Of a DNA stretch of 15,365 nt, positions 9,610 through 15,365 are shown piece by piece. The position numbers and the translations under genes were made by a program. Every line of letters starts with the position of its first letter. Position 1 is the stretch's first letter. The notes under the pieces were generated by a model. The model searched no databases and was not told where the DNA came from. It saw nothing but the letters and a program-made list of their open reading frames with translations. The stretch lies in NCBI GenBank assembly GCA_016867615.1, contig VGJG01000006.1, positions 1 through 15,365 of the forward strand, in the 5' to 3' direction. The stretch is from Candidatus Aminicenantota bacterium (GTDB lineage: Bacteria > Acidobacteriota > Aminicenantia > Aminicenantales > JAFGAV01).

Positions 9610-9680
9610 TGGGAAGTCGTCCAATGGCAGGACACATGACTCTGGATCATGGAATCAAGGTTCGAATCCTTGCTTCCCAG
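9610..9680 (+). tRNA. tRNA-Gln (anticodon CUG)
   Basis: A complete cloverleaf can be folded by eye. Acceptor stem TGGGAAG (9610-9616) with CTTCCCA (9673-9679). D arm GTCC / GGAC (9619-9622, 9630-9633) around AATGGCA. Anticodon stem CATGA (9635-9639) with TCATG (9647-9651), loop CTCTGGA, anticodon CTG at 9642-9644. T arm CAAGG (9656-9660) with CCTTG (9668-9672) around TTCGAAT. Discriminator G at 9680. The first pair T-A and the discriminator G are glutamine-like. The 3' CCA is not encoded (CTC follows), so it must be added by tRNA nucleotidyltransferase. No clear T-tract terminator follows; a weak CAGCG / CGCTG hairpin lies at 9745-9761. Confidence 0.93.
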
Positions 9681-9843
9681 CTCTCAATACGCTGCCTTTC
9701 CCGGTAACCCTGTGTTTTCCTTCTCGTTTTTCGTCAGGATGTCCCAGCGGGCCGGACGCTGTTGACGGGCGAGGGGCGACGGCTCTTTTTTGCCGAAAAA
9801 CATTATCCATGACGCAAGAAGACATACAGCCGCGGTTCCAGGC

Positions 9844-10635
9844 TTAACGGGAATCTTTAAATCGCCGCCTGAAGCCGCGGCCGACGATCCCGCCCAAAAT
9901 TTCGCCCAGGATGGCGCCGGCGACCACGTCCGAGACCCAGTGGAAATCTCCGTCCACCATGGCCAGGGCGGTGAAGAGGGCGAAGGGATAGCCCACCCAG
10001 GCGATCCAGCGCTTCTCGGGATAGTACGTCCTCAGGCAGGCGACAAAGGCGAAGATGGCCGAGGTGTGGCCGGAGGGCCAGAAGAAGCGGCCGTCGCCGT
10101 GGCCGCGGTTCCAGAAATCGAACGAGAAATCGGCCGGGTTCTTGGTCTTGGGAAAGGGCGCCCGCGAGGTGAACGTCTCGTCGAGGAGGTTCTCCGGACC
10201 CCGGCGTCCGGTCAGGAATTTTTCGGTGGTGTTCACCAGGAGGTTGAGCAGCAGGGCCTGGATGCCCGCCAGTCCGCCGCCCATGAGACTGACGCTGCCC
10301 CTCCACCTCCCGCGCAGGGTGATCGCCACCGCCAGGAGCATGTGCCAGATCGTTCCGGCGGACAGAAAGACCCAGGGGACGGTCCGGCCCAGGGGATTCT
10401 CCCTCTGGAAGAAGACCTGGAGATCGCGGTCCCAGCCCGAGGCTACCAGGCCCCAGGTCAGGAGCGCGGACAGCGCCAGAAGAGCGAGCGGCACGGGCCG
10501 CAGGTTGCCGGCGGCGTGTTTCCAGAAGCTGTAAAAGAAGCCGGGGGACTTTCCCTCTCTCTCGCGCGCCCGCGCATACCGCTCTCCGAGTAAGGCGACG
10601 AGCGCCAGAAGGAGCAGCAGAATCATCATTTCCAT
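9844..10635 (-). CDS. PAP2-family membrane phosphatase with altered catalytic motifs
   Basis: 263 residues, starting at the first of three clustered Met codons (MEMM). About six membrane helices: residues 3-15, 49-66, 86-108, 116-134, about 190-203, about 212-248. PAP2 enzymes remove phosphate from lipid phosphates such as phosphatidate or undecaprenyl pyrophosphate at the outer membrane face. The second motif PSGHTS (187-192, His190) is intact, as are His232 and Asp236 of the third (HWVSDVVAG). The first motif, usually K-x6-R-P, reads KFLTGRRGP (139-147), with Gly at the usual Arg. In the third motif, usually S-R-x5-H-x3-D, the Arg position is Met226. A 28-residue insert of polar sequence (about 149-176) follows motif one. 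It is divergent from the MinD-like gene across the inverted-repeat element. Family firm; activity uncertain. Confidence 0.85.
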   Translation of the reverse strand: MEMMILLLLLALVALLGERYARAREREGKSPGFFYSFWKHAAGNLRPVPLALLALSALLTWGLVASGWDRDLQVFFQRENPLGRTVPWVFLSAGTIWHMLLAVAITLRGRWRGSVSLMGGGLAGIQALLLNLLVNTTEKFLTGRRGPENLLDETFTSRAPFPKTKNPADFSFDFWNRGHGDGRFFWPSGHTSAIFAFVACLRTYYPEKRWIAWVGYPFALFTALAMVDGDFHWVSDVVAGAILGEILGGIVGRGFRRRFKDSR

Positions 10636-10661
10636 CGAAGCGCCTACTATATCAATCCTGA

Positions 10662-10748
10662 ATTGGGGGACACAATACCTATTTCCCTAATTCATTCTCC
10701 CTTGTTTAAAGGCGATAAATAAGGTGAATAGGTATTGTGTCACCCAAT
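10662..10748. repeat. 87-bp inverted-repeat element (MITE/REP-like)
   Basis: Two 22-base arms, 10662-10683 and 10727-10748, are reverse complements at 21 of 22 positions (only 10668 and 10742 fail to pair). The core of the left arm reads GGGACACAATACCTATT after a mismatch-bearing G-run. A 43-base, AT-richer centre (10684-10726) holds a small CCTT / AAGG hairpin. Base composition is clearly lower in GC than the genes on each side. Such arms look like non-autonomous elements mobilised in trans or REP-type elements linked to Y1 (RAYT) transposases; I recall similar ACACAATACCTATT ends in environmental genomes but cannot confirm it here. No target duplication is obvious. It lies between the divergent PAP2 and MinD-like genes. 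Confidence 0.75.
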
Positions 10749-10751
10749 ATG

Positions 10752-10757
10752 TATAAT
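10752..10757 (+). promoter_or_regulatory. Possible -10 element in front of the MinD-like gene
   Basis: A perfect TATAAT stands four bases after the right arm of the inverted repeat. At 17 bases upstream the -35 position reads TAGGTA, inside the repeat arm, which is a poor match. A start at about 10764 would leave a leader of only a few bases before the ATG at 10768 and would drop the GAGG site at 10758-10761. The promoter is therefore plausible but unproven. Confidence 0.35.
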
Positions 10758-10767
10758 GAGGGCGGCG

Positions 10768-11727
10768 ATGTCCAACAGGATTGCGGCACCCCACTCCCCC
10801 GCCCGCGAAGCCGAGGTCTGGGCCGTGGCCGGCGGCAAGGGCGGCACGGGCAAATCCTTTCTCGTCAGCAGCATGGGCACCTGCCTGGCCCGGAAGCAGC
10901 ATAAGGTCGTCCTCGTGGACTTCGACCTCGGCGGGGCCAACCTCCACACCTTCCTCAACGTCGCCCAGTCCCGGAGGAGCCTGACCCGCTTTTTCGAGGA
11001 CAAGGACGCCCGCCTGGAGGACCTCGTCGTCCCCACGGAAATCGACAACCTGGGCCTGATCACCGGCGACCTGGAGTCCGTCTCGCCCGAGAGCGTCACC
11101 TTCTCCCGGAAGGGCAAGCTCCTCCGCCATCTGGCCAAGCTCGACAGCCGCTACGTCCTCGTCGACCTCGGCGCCGGCTGCCACCCCAACATCCTCGACA
11201 CCTTCCTGGCCGCCGACAAGATGATCACATTGGTCGTCCCCGAGATCACCTCCGTGGAGAACATGTATCACTTCATCAAGAGCGTCCTGTACCGCAAGCT
11301 GATCATGACCCTCAAGGACTACGGGTTCAAGGACACCGCCCGGCACGTCTGGCAGAAGCGGGAGTCCTACGGCATCCGCAACCTGAGGGAGTTCATCGAC
11401 TACCTCCGCCGCAACATGACCTACCTGGAGCCCATCCTGGATAAGGAGCTGGGCGGTTTCACGATGCACCTCGCGGTCAACATGGCCCGCGACAGCCAGG
11501 ACATCCACCTCGGGTCGTCGCTCAAGAGCATCTTCGACAAATACCTGGGCCTCAAGGCCTCCTACGCCGGCTTCATCACTTACGACGACGCCGTCTGGCG
11601 CTCGGTGCGCGAGCGCCGGCCGTTCATGCTCCATTTCCTGTCCTCCCGTTCCTCCAAGGAGATCGAGATCCTGGTGGACAACCTCGTCCACGACAGGGAA
11701 ATCCCGCCTTCCTGGGGTCAGCCGTGA
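10768..11727 (+). CDS. MinD/ParA/FlhG-like P-loop ATPase
   Basis: 319 residues from the ATG at 10768, which has GAGG seven to ten bases before it. Upstream in-frame starts would lie inside the inverted repeat or the TATAAT. Deviant Walker A GGKGGTGKS (22-30) with signature Lys24, switch I VDFDLGGANLH (50-60, Asp51, Asp53), and Walker B YVLVDLGAG (129-137), closer to the DTGAG of FlhG/MinD than to ParA. These proteins dimerise on ATP and position partners on membrane, DNA or at the pole. The C-terminus (HDREIPPSWGQP) has no amphipathic MinD membrane helix. A central helical segment (about 160-230) is longer than in MinD. It overlaps the next gene by GTGA, so the J-like/HTH protein is the likely partner. 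No Min, Par or flagellar genes are in view, so the process served is unknown. Confidence 0.88.
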   Translation: MSNRIAAPHSPAREAEVWAVAGGKGGTGKSFLVSSMGTCLARKQHKVVLVDFDLGGANLHTFLNVAQSRRSLTRFFEDKDARLEDLVVPTEIDNLGLITGDLESVSPESVTFSRKGKLLRHLAKLDSRYVLVDLGAGCHPNILDTFLAADKMITLVVPEITSVENMYHFIKSVLYRKLIMTLKDYGFKDTARHVWQKRESYGIRNLREFIDYLRRNMTYLEPILDKELGGFTMHLAVNMARDSQDIHLGSSLKSIFDKYLGLKASYAGFITYDDAVWRSVRERRPFMLHFLSSRSSKEIEILVDNLVHDREIPPSWGQP

Positions 11728-12323
11728 GCGCCGGCTCAAAAATCGGAGCGGACCGGGACCTCTCCGTCCTGGAGCTCGGCCCGGAGGCGACCCTGGCCCA
11801 GGTGAAAAGCGCCTATCTCCGGCTCAAGAAGCTCTATTCCAGCGACTCCCCCCTCCTCTCGCCCATCGCCCATGATTTCCCCGAGGAGAAGCGGCTCAAG
11901 ATCCTTCTGGAGGTCGAGGAGGCTTATCAGCGCCTGCTTGCGCGATTTCACGTCGAGACCGCCGCGTTTCCATCCGCCGGCGAAGGGACTTCCTCTTCCG
12001 CCCCCTCTCCCTCCGAAAGCGGTCCCGCCCCGGAGACGAAATCGGGGACGACGGAGACTGCCTTCACCGGCCCGGCGTTGAAGAAGATCCGGGAAAGCCT
12101 GGGCATCCCACTCCAGGCCATCCACCAGGCCACCAAGGTCCGGGTCGAGCAGCTCGAGGCCATCGAGGCCGAGAGCTTCGACAGGCTTCCCGACGAGACC
12201 TACCTGCGCATCCAGCTCAAGGAGTACGCGGGCCACCTCCTCCTCAACCCCAAGATGGTCATCGCCGATTACCTGAAGCGGTACGCCTACTGGAAAAAGA
12301 CCCATCCGCTCCCCGGCCGCTGA
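11724..12323 (+). CDS. J-domain-like / RodZ-type helix-turn-helix fusion protein
   Basis: 199 residues, starting with GTG inside the stop of the MinD-like gene (GTGA). Residues 13-75 (SVLELGPEATLAQVKSAYLRL, then EEKRLKILLEVEEAYQRLL) follow the pattern of a DnaJ J-domain. The essential HPD triad, however, is missing: the position reads SSD (39-41) with an extended loop after it, so it should not stimulate DnaK. A Ser/Pro/Glu/Thr-rich linker spans about 80-115. Residues 117-187 form an HTH_25-type domain as in RodZ: IRESLGIPLQAIHQATKVRVEQLEAIE, then LPDETYLRIQLKEYA, then a last helix ending YLKRYAYW. No membrane helix follows, unlike RodZ. It may bind DNA or a polymer such as MreB, or simply serve as adaptor for the ATPase. 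The domain reading is my inference from sequence patterns. Confidence 0.75.
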   Translation: MSAGSKIGADRDLSVLELGPEATLAQVKSAYLRLKKLYSSDSPLLSPIAHDFPEEKRLKILLEVEEAYQRLLARFHVETAAFPSAGEGTSSSAPSPSESGPAPETKSGTTETAFTGPALKKIRESLGIPLQAIHQATKVRVEQLEAIEAESFDRLPDETYLRIQLKEYAGHLLLNPKMVIADYLKRYAYWKKTHPLPGR

Positions 12324-12352
12324 CCCGCGCCGACCGCTTCAGTAAATGAAAC

Positions 12353-12496
12353 CTATCCCCGCGCCCGCCGTCCACCGGCCGGCGGAATACAGAAGCGGAT
12401 ATCCGGGCAGCGTCGAGGCTTCGCTTCCCGGGCGATGATACCGGACAAAGACGTCCACGGACATATCCCCCACCCGCCGCGTCCGGGGGCGCTCAT
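12353..12496 (-). CDS. Possible 47-residue Cys-containing peptide downstream of the metallopeptidase
   Basis: The ATG at 12496 shares ATGA with the metallopeptidase stop and opens a 47-codon frame. It is Gly/Arg/Pro-rich with three Cys (in GICPW, RRCPD, RFCIPP). It could be a precursor peptide for the enzymes encoded upstream. Against it: no Shine-Dalgarno site; about 70% GC at third positions, below the neighbours, with codons such as ATA, TGT and CGA; and a strong hairpin (12403-12431) inside it. I recognise no family. Treat as speculative. Confidence 0.2.
   Translation of the reverse strand: MSAPGRGGWGICPWTSLSGIIAREAKPRRCPDIRFCIPPAGGRRARG
12403..12431. terminator. Imperfect hairpin between convergent genes
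   Basis: CCGGGCAGCG (12403-12412) and CGCTTCCCGG (12422-12431) pair at nine of ten positions around a nine-base loop. There is no T-tract on either strand. It lies between the stops of the HTH fusion gene (12323) and the metallopeptidase (12493) and may act as a shared transcription or RNA-stability barrier. A smaller CCGCCG / CGGCGG stem is at 12365-12385. Nothing else is seen in this 169-base gap apart from the possible small ORF. Confidence 0.35.
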
Positions 12497-13551
12497 CCCG
12501 AACGGAGGATGCTTCCGGTCAGGGCGAAGCGCGTCGCCAGGCAGGAGGCCAGGGCGGCGACCTCGGCGATCTTCTCCTCCGTGTCCGAGAGGGGGATGCA
12601 GAGATGCAGCACGCGGGCGCGGCTCTGGATCTTGCTTAGGAGGCTCGAGGCCTGGGCGGGCGTCACCCGCGCGTTCCGGACGACGATGTCCTCGACGAAC
12701 TTCCGGTAGGAGACCACGGCGTCCGCCAGGGGGATCGCGCCGGCCGGAGCGGGGCGGGCGTGATAACGGCCGACCCTCTTCAGCATGGGGTCGATGTAGC
12801 CCGTGGCCCTGGCCCGGTACTTGGTCAGCGAGGCCCCCAGCTGCTCGGCCACGGTGGCCCGGATCGACTCCACGGGGGTGTCCACCTTGCGGGGATCGAA
12901 TTCCACCTCGGGCGTCCTGTCGCCGTAGCGGTCGATGAGCCGGCTGACGAAGTCCAGCTTTTCCAGGGCGCCCTTCTTGTTCCGGTAAGCCCGGCGCCAG
13001 ACCGAGCGGGGCTCGAGCCACACGCCGAACGTCTCGGCGAAATCCTCGTCGGGGTGCTTCTGGGCGTAGTGGTCGCGGTTGGGATTGACGAAGTTCCGGC
13101 TCCAGGGATGGGGCTTGAAGCGGTCGGTGGCCGGGTAGGTGTCGAAGAACTTGCCCCGGACGTCGAAGACCACCCGGAACTCCCGGAGCTTGTACAGGCG
13201 GTGCATGTAGCAGAAGGCGTGCCCCGTCTCGTGCCGCAGGAGGTAGTCGATGACCCGCGGCTCGTGAGCCCAGCCCCGGATGTCCTGGTTCAGTTCCCTG
13301 AGCAGCGGGTCGGCGTCGTAGAACCCGACCTCGATGCTGGACGTGCCCGTGACGCAGCCCCAGTCCTCGCCCAGATAGAAACGCGGCTTGAGGCGGATGC
13401 CGCGGCGCTGGAGGAGGACCAGCAGACGGTCGATGTGGACCCGCACGGCCGAGCGCTTGAGGTCCAGGCCGAGCCGGTTCACGGGCGTGGTCAGGAGCTC
13501 CATCTTCCGGGTGGCCTTGTTGAACAGGAGTTCGCGGATGTCCTTGACCAT
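12493..13551 (-). CDS. Putative zinc metallopeptidase (gluzincin-type, Peptidase_Mx-like)
   Basis: 352 residues with ATG preceded by GGGAGAG. A HExxH zinc motif, HETGH (107-111), sits in LLRHETGHAFCYMHRLY. 62 residues after the second His comes EDFAETFGVWL (169-179), where Glu173 is the likely third ligand, as in gluzincins. Arg/Tyr/Phe-rich sequence between them (FFDTYPATDRFKPHPWSRNF) may shape the substrate cleft. The second half (about 215-352) is helical with no known domain. No signal peptide or membrane helix is visible, so it probably acts in the cytoplasm. It starts 12 bases after the ATP-grasp stop, so ligase and peptidase are almost certainly one transcript. I recall this family next to ATP-grasp genes in other bacteria, but its substrate is unknown to me. 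Function beyond zinc peptidase fold is open. Confidence 0.78.
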   Translation of the reverse strand: MVKDIRELLFNKATRKMELLTTPVNRLGLDLKRSAVRVHIDRLLVLLQRRGIRLKPRFYLGEDWGCVTGTSSIEVGFYDADPLLRELNQDIRGWAHEPRVIDYLLRHETGHAFCYMHRLYKLREFRVVFDVRGKFFDTYPATDRFKPHPWSRNFVNPNRDHYAQKHPDEDFAETFGVWLEPRSVWRRAYRNKKGALEKLDFVSRLIDRYGDRTPEVEFDPRKVDTPVESIRATVAEQLGASLTKYRARATGYIDPMLKRVGRYHARPAPAGAIPLADAVVSYRKFVEDIVVRNARVTPAQASSLLSKIQSRARVLHLCIPLSDTEEKIAEVAALASCLATRFALTGSILRSG

Positions 13552-13563
13552 GGTCTCTCCCGC

Positions 13564-14718
13564 CTAGGATTCTCCGCCCGACTCGGTCTTCGGCTCGATC
13601 TTCGCTTCGGACTTCGTCTCCGCCTTCGCCTCCGCCGGCTCGGCGGGGGGCGCCTTCCGGCGGGAGAGCGCCTGCTCGACGATGAAGCGCAGCGTCCCGG
13701 AGAACGTCATCCCGTCGGCCGCGGCCGAGGCCATGAAGGCCACCCCGGCCGTCAGGTCGGGATTGGGGTTGACCTCCAGGACGAACAGCTTGTTCCGGCG
13801 GTCGAGGCGCATGTCGATGCGGCTGTAGTCGCGGCAGCCCAGAACCTGATAGGTCCGTAGCGCCAGGGCCTTCACCCTCCGCAGCACCGCCCGGGAGAGC
13901 TTGGCCGGGCAGACGAGCGTCCCCTTGTGGAAGTCCTCGTGCAGGGGGTCCCACTTCGACTCGAAGCTGATGATCCTCCGGCGCTCCTCGGGCAGGTCCG
14001 AGAAGTCCATCTCCTCCACGGGGAGCATGCGCGGCGGCTTGTTGCCGATGATGGACACGCCCAGCTCCCGGCCCTCGATGTACTCCTCGATCAGGGCGGG
14101 CTGCTGGAATTTCTCCCAGACGTGCCGCACCTGCTCCTCGAGCTGGGCCCGCTCGTCGACGACCGACCGCTCGGTCACGCCGGCGCTGGCGTCCTCCCAG
14201 ACGGGCTTGACGATGAGCGGATAGCGGAGCCCGCGGAGCGTGGGGATCGGCTCCGCGGCCACGAGCTTGAAGCGGGGCGTGGGGATGTCGTGGGCTTTCA
14301 GGATTTGCTTGGCCAGCCCCTTGCGCTGGCAGAGGGCCAAAGTCAGGGGCGGGGAGCCGGTGTAGGGGATGTCGAGCAGGTCGTACAGGCCGGCCACCCG
14401 GTCCTCGAGGAGGGCGTTGTCGTTGAAGAATTCGACGAGGTTGAAGACGACGTCGGGCCGGGGCGAGGTCAGGGCCTCCAGCAGGCGGTTGAAATCCTCC
14501 CTGATGTTGACCGCCCGGCAGTCGAACCCCTCTTCCTGGAGGGCCAGAACGAGGGCCTGGATTTCCTCGCGCAGGGTGGCGATCTTCTCCAGGTCCTCGA
14601 TCCGGCCGGTCGGCGAAACGACCGAGCCGACCCGAACCCGCCGCCGCAGGACCGCGTACTGGTCCACCCCGACGAAATTGTAGAGGACGGCGACCCGCGT
14701 TCGTTTCGACCCGCTCAT
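13564..14718 (-). CDS. D-Ala-D-Ala ligase-like ATP-grasp enzyme
   Basis: 384 residues. A strong GGGAGG site (14726-14731) stands seven bases before the ATG. ATP-grasp ligases form amide bonds through an acyl-phosphate. Visible: N-terminal pre-grasp domain with PDVVFNLVEFF (88-98) and IPYTGSPPLTLALCQRKGLAK (117-137); ATP-binding Lys171 in YPLIVKPVWEDASAGV; EEYIEGRELGVSIIG (211-225); metal ligands Asp302 (RIDMR), Glu315 and Asn317 (LEVNPNPDLT). This order is that of Ddl. The HGxxGEDG substrate loop of true Ddl is, however, replaced by VEFFNDNALLEDR, and the usual VNTxPG reads VNPNPD, so a different substrate is likely. Residues 354-384 are a low-complexity Ala/Lys/Glu/Thr/Ser tail. It lies 55 bases after the radical SAM gene and 12 before the metallopeptidase. 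Confidence 0.85.
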   Translation of the reverse strand: MSGSKRTRVAVLYNFVGVDQYAVLRRRVRVGSVVSPTGRIEDLEKIATLREEIQALVLALQEEGFDCRAVNIREDFNRLLEALTSPRPDVVFNLVEFFNDNALLEDRVAGLYDLLDIPYTGSPPLTLALCQRKGLAKQILKAHDIPTPRFKLVAAEPIPTLRGLRYPLIVKPVWEDASAGVTERSVVDERAQLEEQVRHVWEKFQQPALIEEYIEGRELGVSIIGNKPPRMLPVEEMDFSDLPEERRRIISFESKWDPLHEDFHKGTLVCPAKLSRAVLRRVKALALRTYQVLGCRDYSRIDMRLDRRNKLFVLEVNPNPDLTAGVAFMASAAADGMTFSGTLRFIVEQALSRRKAPPAEPAEAKAETKSEAKIEPKTESGGES

Positions 14719-14773
14719 GGATTCGCCTCCCTCGTCTCGAGCGGTTCTAGGATATCAACCCCGCCCGCGTCTG

Positions 14774-15365
14774 TCAAAACGGGACGGCCTCCCCTTTCGT
14801 TCTCCTTCCGGCTTGACCGGTCGTCCTGAAAGTGTCCGGGCCCGTCGTGTCTCCGTAGGGGTCGGACTGGAACCGGAGCGCGCAGGGCACCGCCCGGCCG
14901 TCCGGAAGAAGACTCAGATAAAAACGCCCGGCCAGGCAGCGCGGCCCGCGCTTCCAGCCCCGGTAAGCGGAGGCATTGAGGTCGTCGATATAATCGACTC
15001 CGTAATCGGGCCACCGGGCGGCCTGGAGGTAGGTGCGGGCGGAGAAGAGAAACAGACTGTTGCGGCGTGATTCCTCGGCCAGCCGGAGAAGCGCCGCCCT
15101 CGTCTCTTCGGGCCCGGGCCGGTGCTCGGCGGCCCTGTTCCACAGCACGGGATTCCCCGAGCGAACCATGTTCACGCTCAACGGCAGGCGATGGCGCCGG
15201 GAAAATTCGATGAGGTCCCGCAGGCCGGGAAGCATCTCGGCCGTCAGGACGGCGTTGACTTTGACGCCCAGGCCGATCGACCGCGCCGCCTCGACGGCCT
15301 CGACCGCCGCCCTTCCGGCGCCCCTGCCCCGGAGGCGGTCGTTGGCCGGTCCGAGGGAGTCGAGG
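14774..15365 (-). CDS. Radical SAM protein, C-terminal part (5' truncated by right window edge)
   Basis: The frame is open to the window edge; about 196 residues are visible. The right-edge part reads DSLGPANDRLRG, then a helix, then SIGLGVKVNAVLTAEMLPGLRDLIEF, the pattern seen after the Fe-S motif in MoaA/PqqE-type radical SAM enzymes (substrate-side Asp, RG, and V-x-V-N-x-V-L-T). The CxxxCxxC cluster itself lies outside the window. Near the end, RCLAGRFYLSLLPDGRAVPC holds two Cys 18 apart with DGxxxPC, as in the first half of a SPASM/twitch region, but only about 35 residues follow and no further Cys. It therefore has at most a reduced auxiliary cluster. It is co-directional with the ATP-grasp and peptidase genes and may be their operon partner. 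Reaction unknown. Confidence 0.85.
   Translation of the reverse strand, partial: LDSLGPANDRLRGRGAGRAAVEAVEAARSIGLGVKVNAVLTAEMLPGLRDLIEFSRRHRLPLSVNMVRSGNPVLWNRAAEHRPGPEETRAALLRLAEESRRNSLFLFSARTYLQAARWPDYGVDYIDDLNASAYRGWKRGPRCLAGRFYLSLLPDGRAVPCALRFQSDPYGDTTGPDTFRTTGQAGRRTKGEAVPF

Noticed and set aside
9156..9707. 183-residue plus-strand frame across ygbA and the tRNA
   Set aside because: It reads through the tRNA-Gln gene and antisense to the conserved Cys motifs of ygbA.
9745..9830. Terminator or small RNA downstream of tRNA-Gln
   Set aside because: A CAGCG / CGCTG stem without T-tract and a CGGC-TCTTTTTT-GCCG stem with the T-run in its loop do not make a convincing terminator.
12353..13954. 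533-residue minus-strand frame across the peptidase and ATP-grasp genes
   Set aside because: It runs out of frame through two genes with clear motifs and is Pro/Arg/Gly-rich. Only its last 47 codons, after the peptidase stop, are kept as a speculative ORF.

Overview
This is a GC-rich bacterial chromosomal window (third codon positions are mostly G or C). It carries a 3'-terminal HtrA protease fragment, 13 further gene calls of reasonable support, one tRNA gene and one speculative small ORF. dapF, ATP-grasp ligases, a GT-C membrane glycosyltransferase and HtrA/Lon fit a Gram-negative-type, DAP-synthesising bacterium. The mix of genes reminds me of Acidobacteriota or Aminicenantes-like environmental genomes, but that placement is inference and is not proven by any single gene here. 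No phage, CRISPR array or full-length transposase was seen. The only mobile-type sequence is an 87-bp inverted-repeat element at 10662-10748.

Layout: (1) Plus strand, 1-3536: the C-terminal part of an HtrA/DegP-type serine protease with two PDZ domains, overlapping by one base with dapF, then a polytopic GT-C (ArnT/PMT-like) membrane protein. (2) Minus strand, 9135 down to 3586: a tightly packed gene run of LPG-synthase-type membrane flippase, nrdR, hsp20, lon and thiL, read in that order. The first two overlap by ATGA, and the hsp20 and lon gaps are 14 and 22 bases. (3) 9204-9680: a ygbA-family Cys-rich protein on the minus strand with a degraded or missing N-terminus, and head-to-head with it a tRNA-Gln(CUG) with a clear sigma70-type promoter. 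(4) 9844-12323: a PAP2-type membrane phosphatase (minus), the 87-bp inverted-repeat element, then a plus-strand pair of MinD/ParA-like ATPase and a J-like/RodZ-type HTH fusion that overlap by GTGA. (5) Minus strand, right edge down to about 12353: the C-terminal two-thirds or less of a radical SAM protein, a D-Ala-D-Ala-ligase-like ATP-grasp enzyme, a gluzincin-type zinc metallopeptidase, and a possible 47-residue Cys-containing peptide that overlaps the peptidase stop by four bases.

The most interesting points are a DapF in which both catalytic cysteines read as serine, and the co-directional radical SAM / ATP-grasp / metallopeptidase set, which has the look of a peptide-modifying cassette. 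Other points are the conserved-looking inverted-repeat element placed directly in front of the MinD-like gene, and the J-like/HTH fusion coupled to a MinD-like ATPase.
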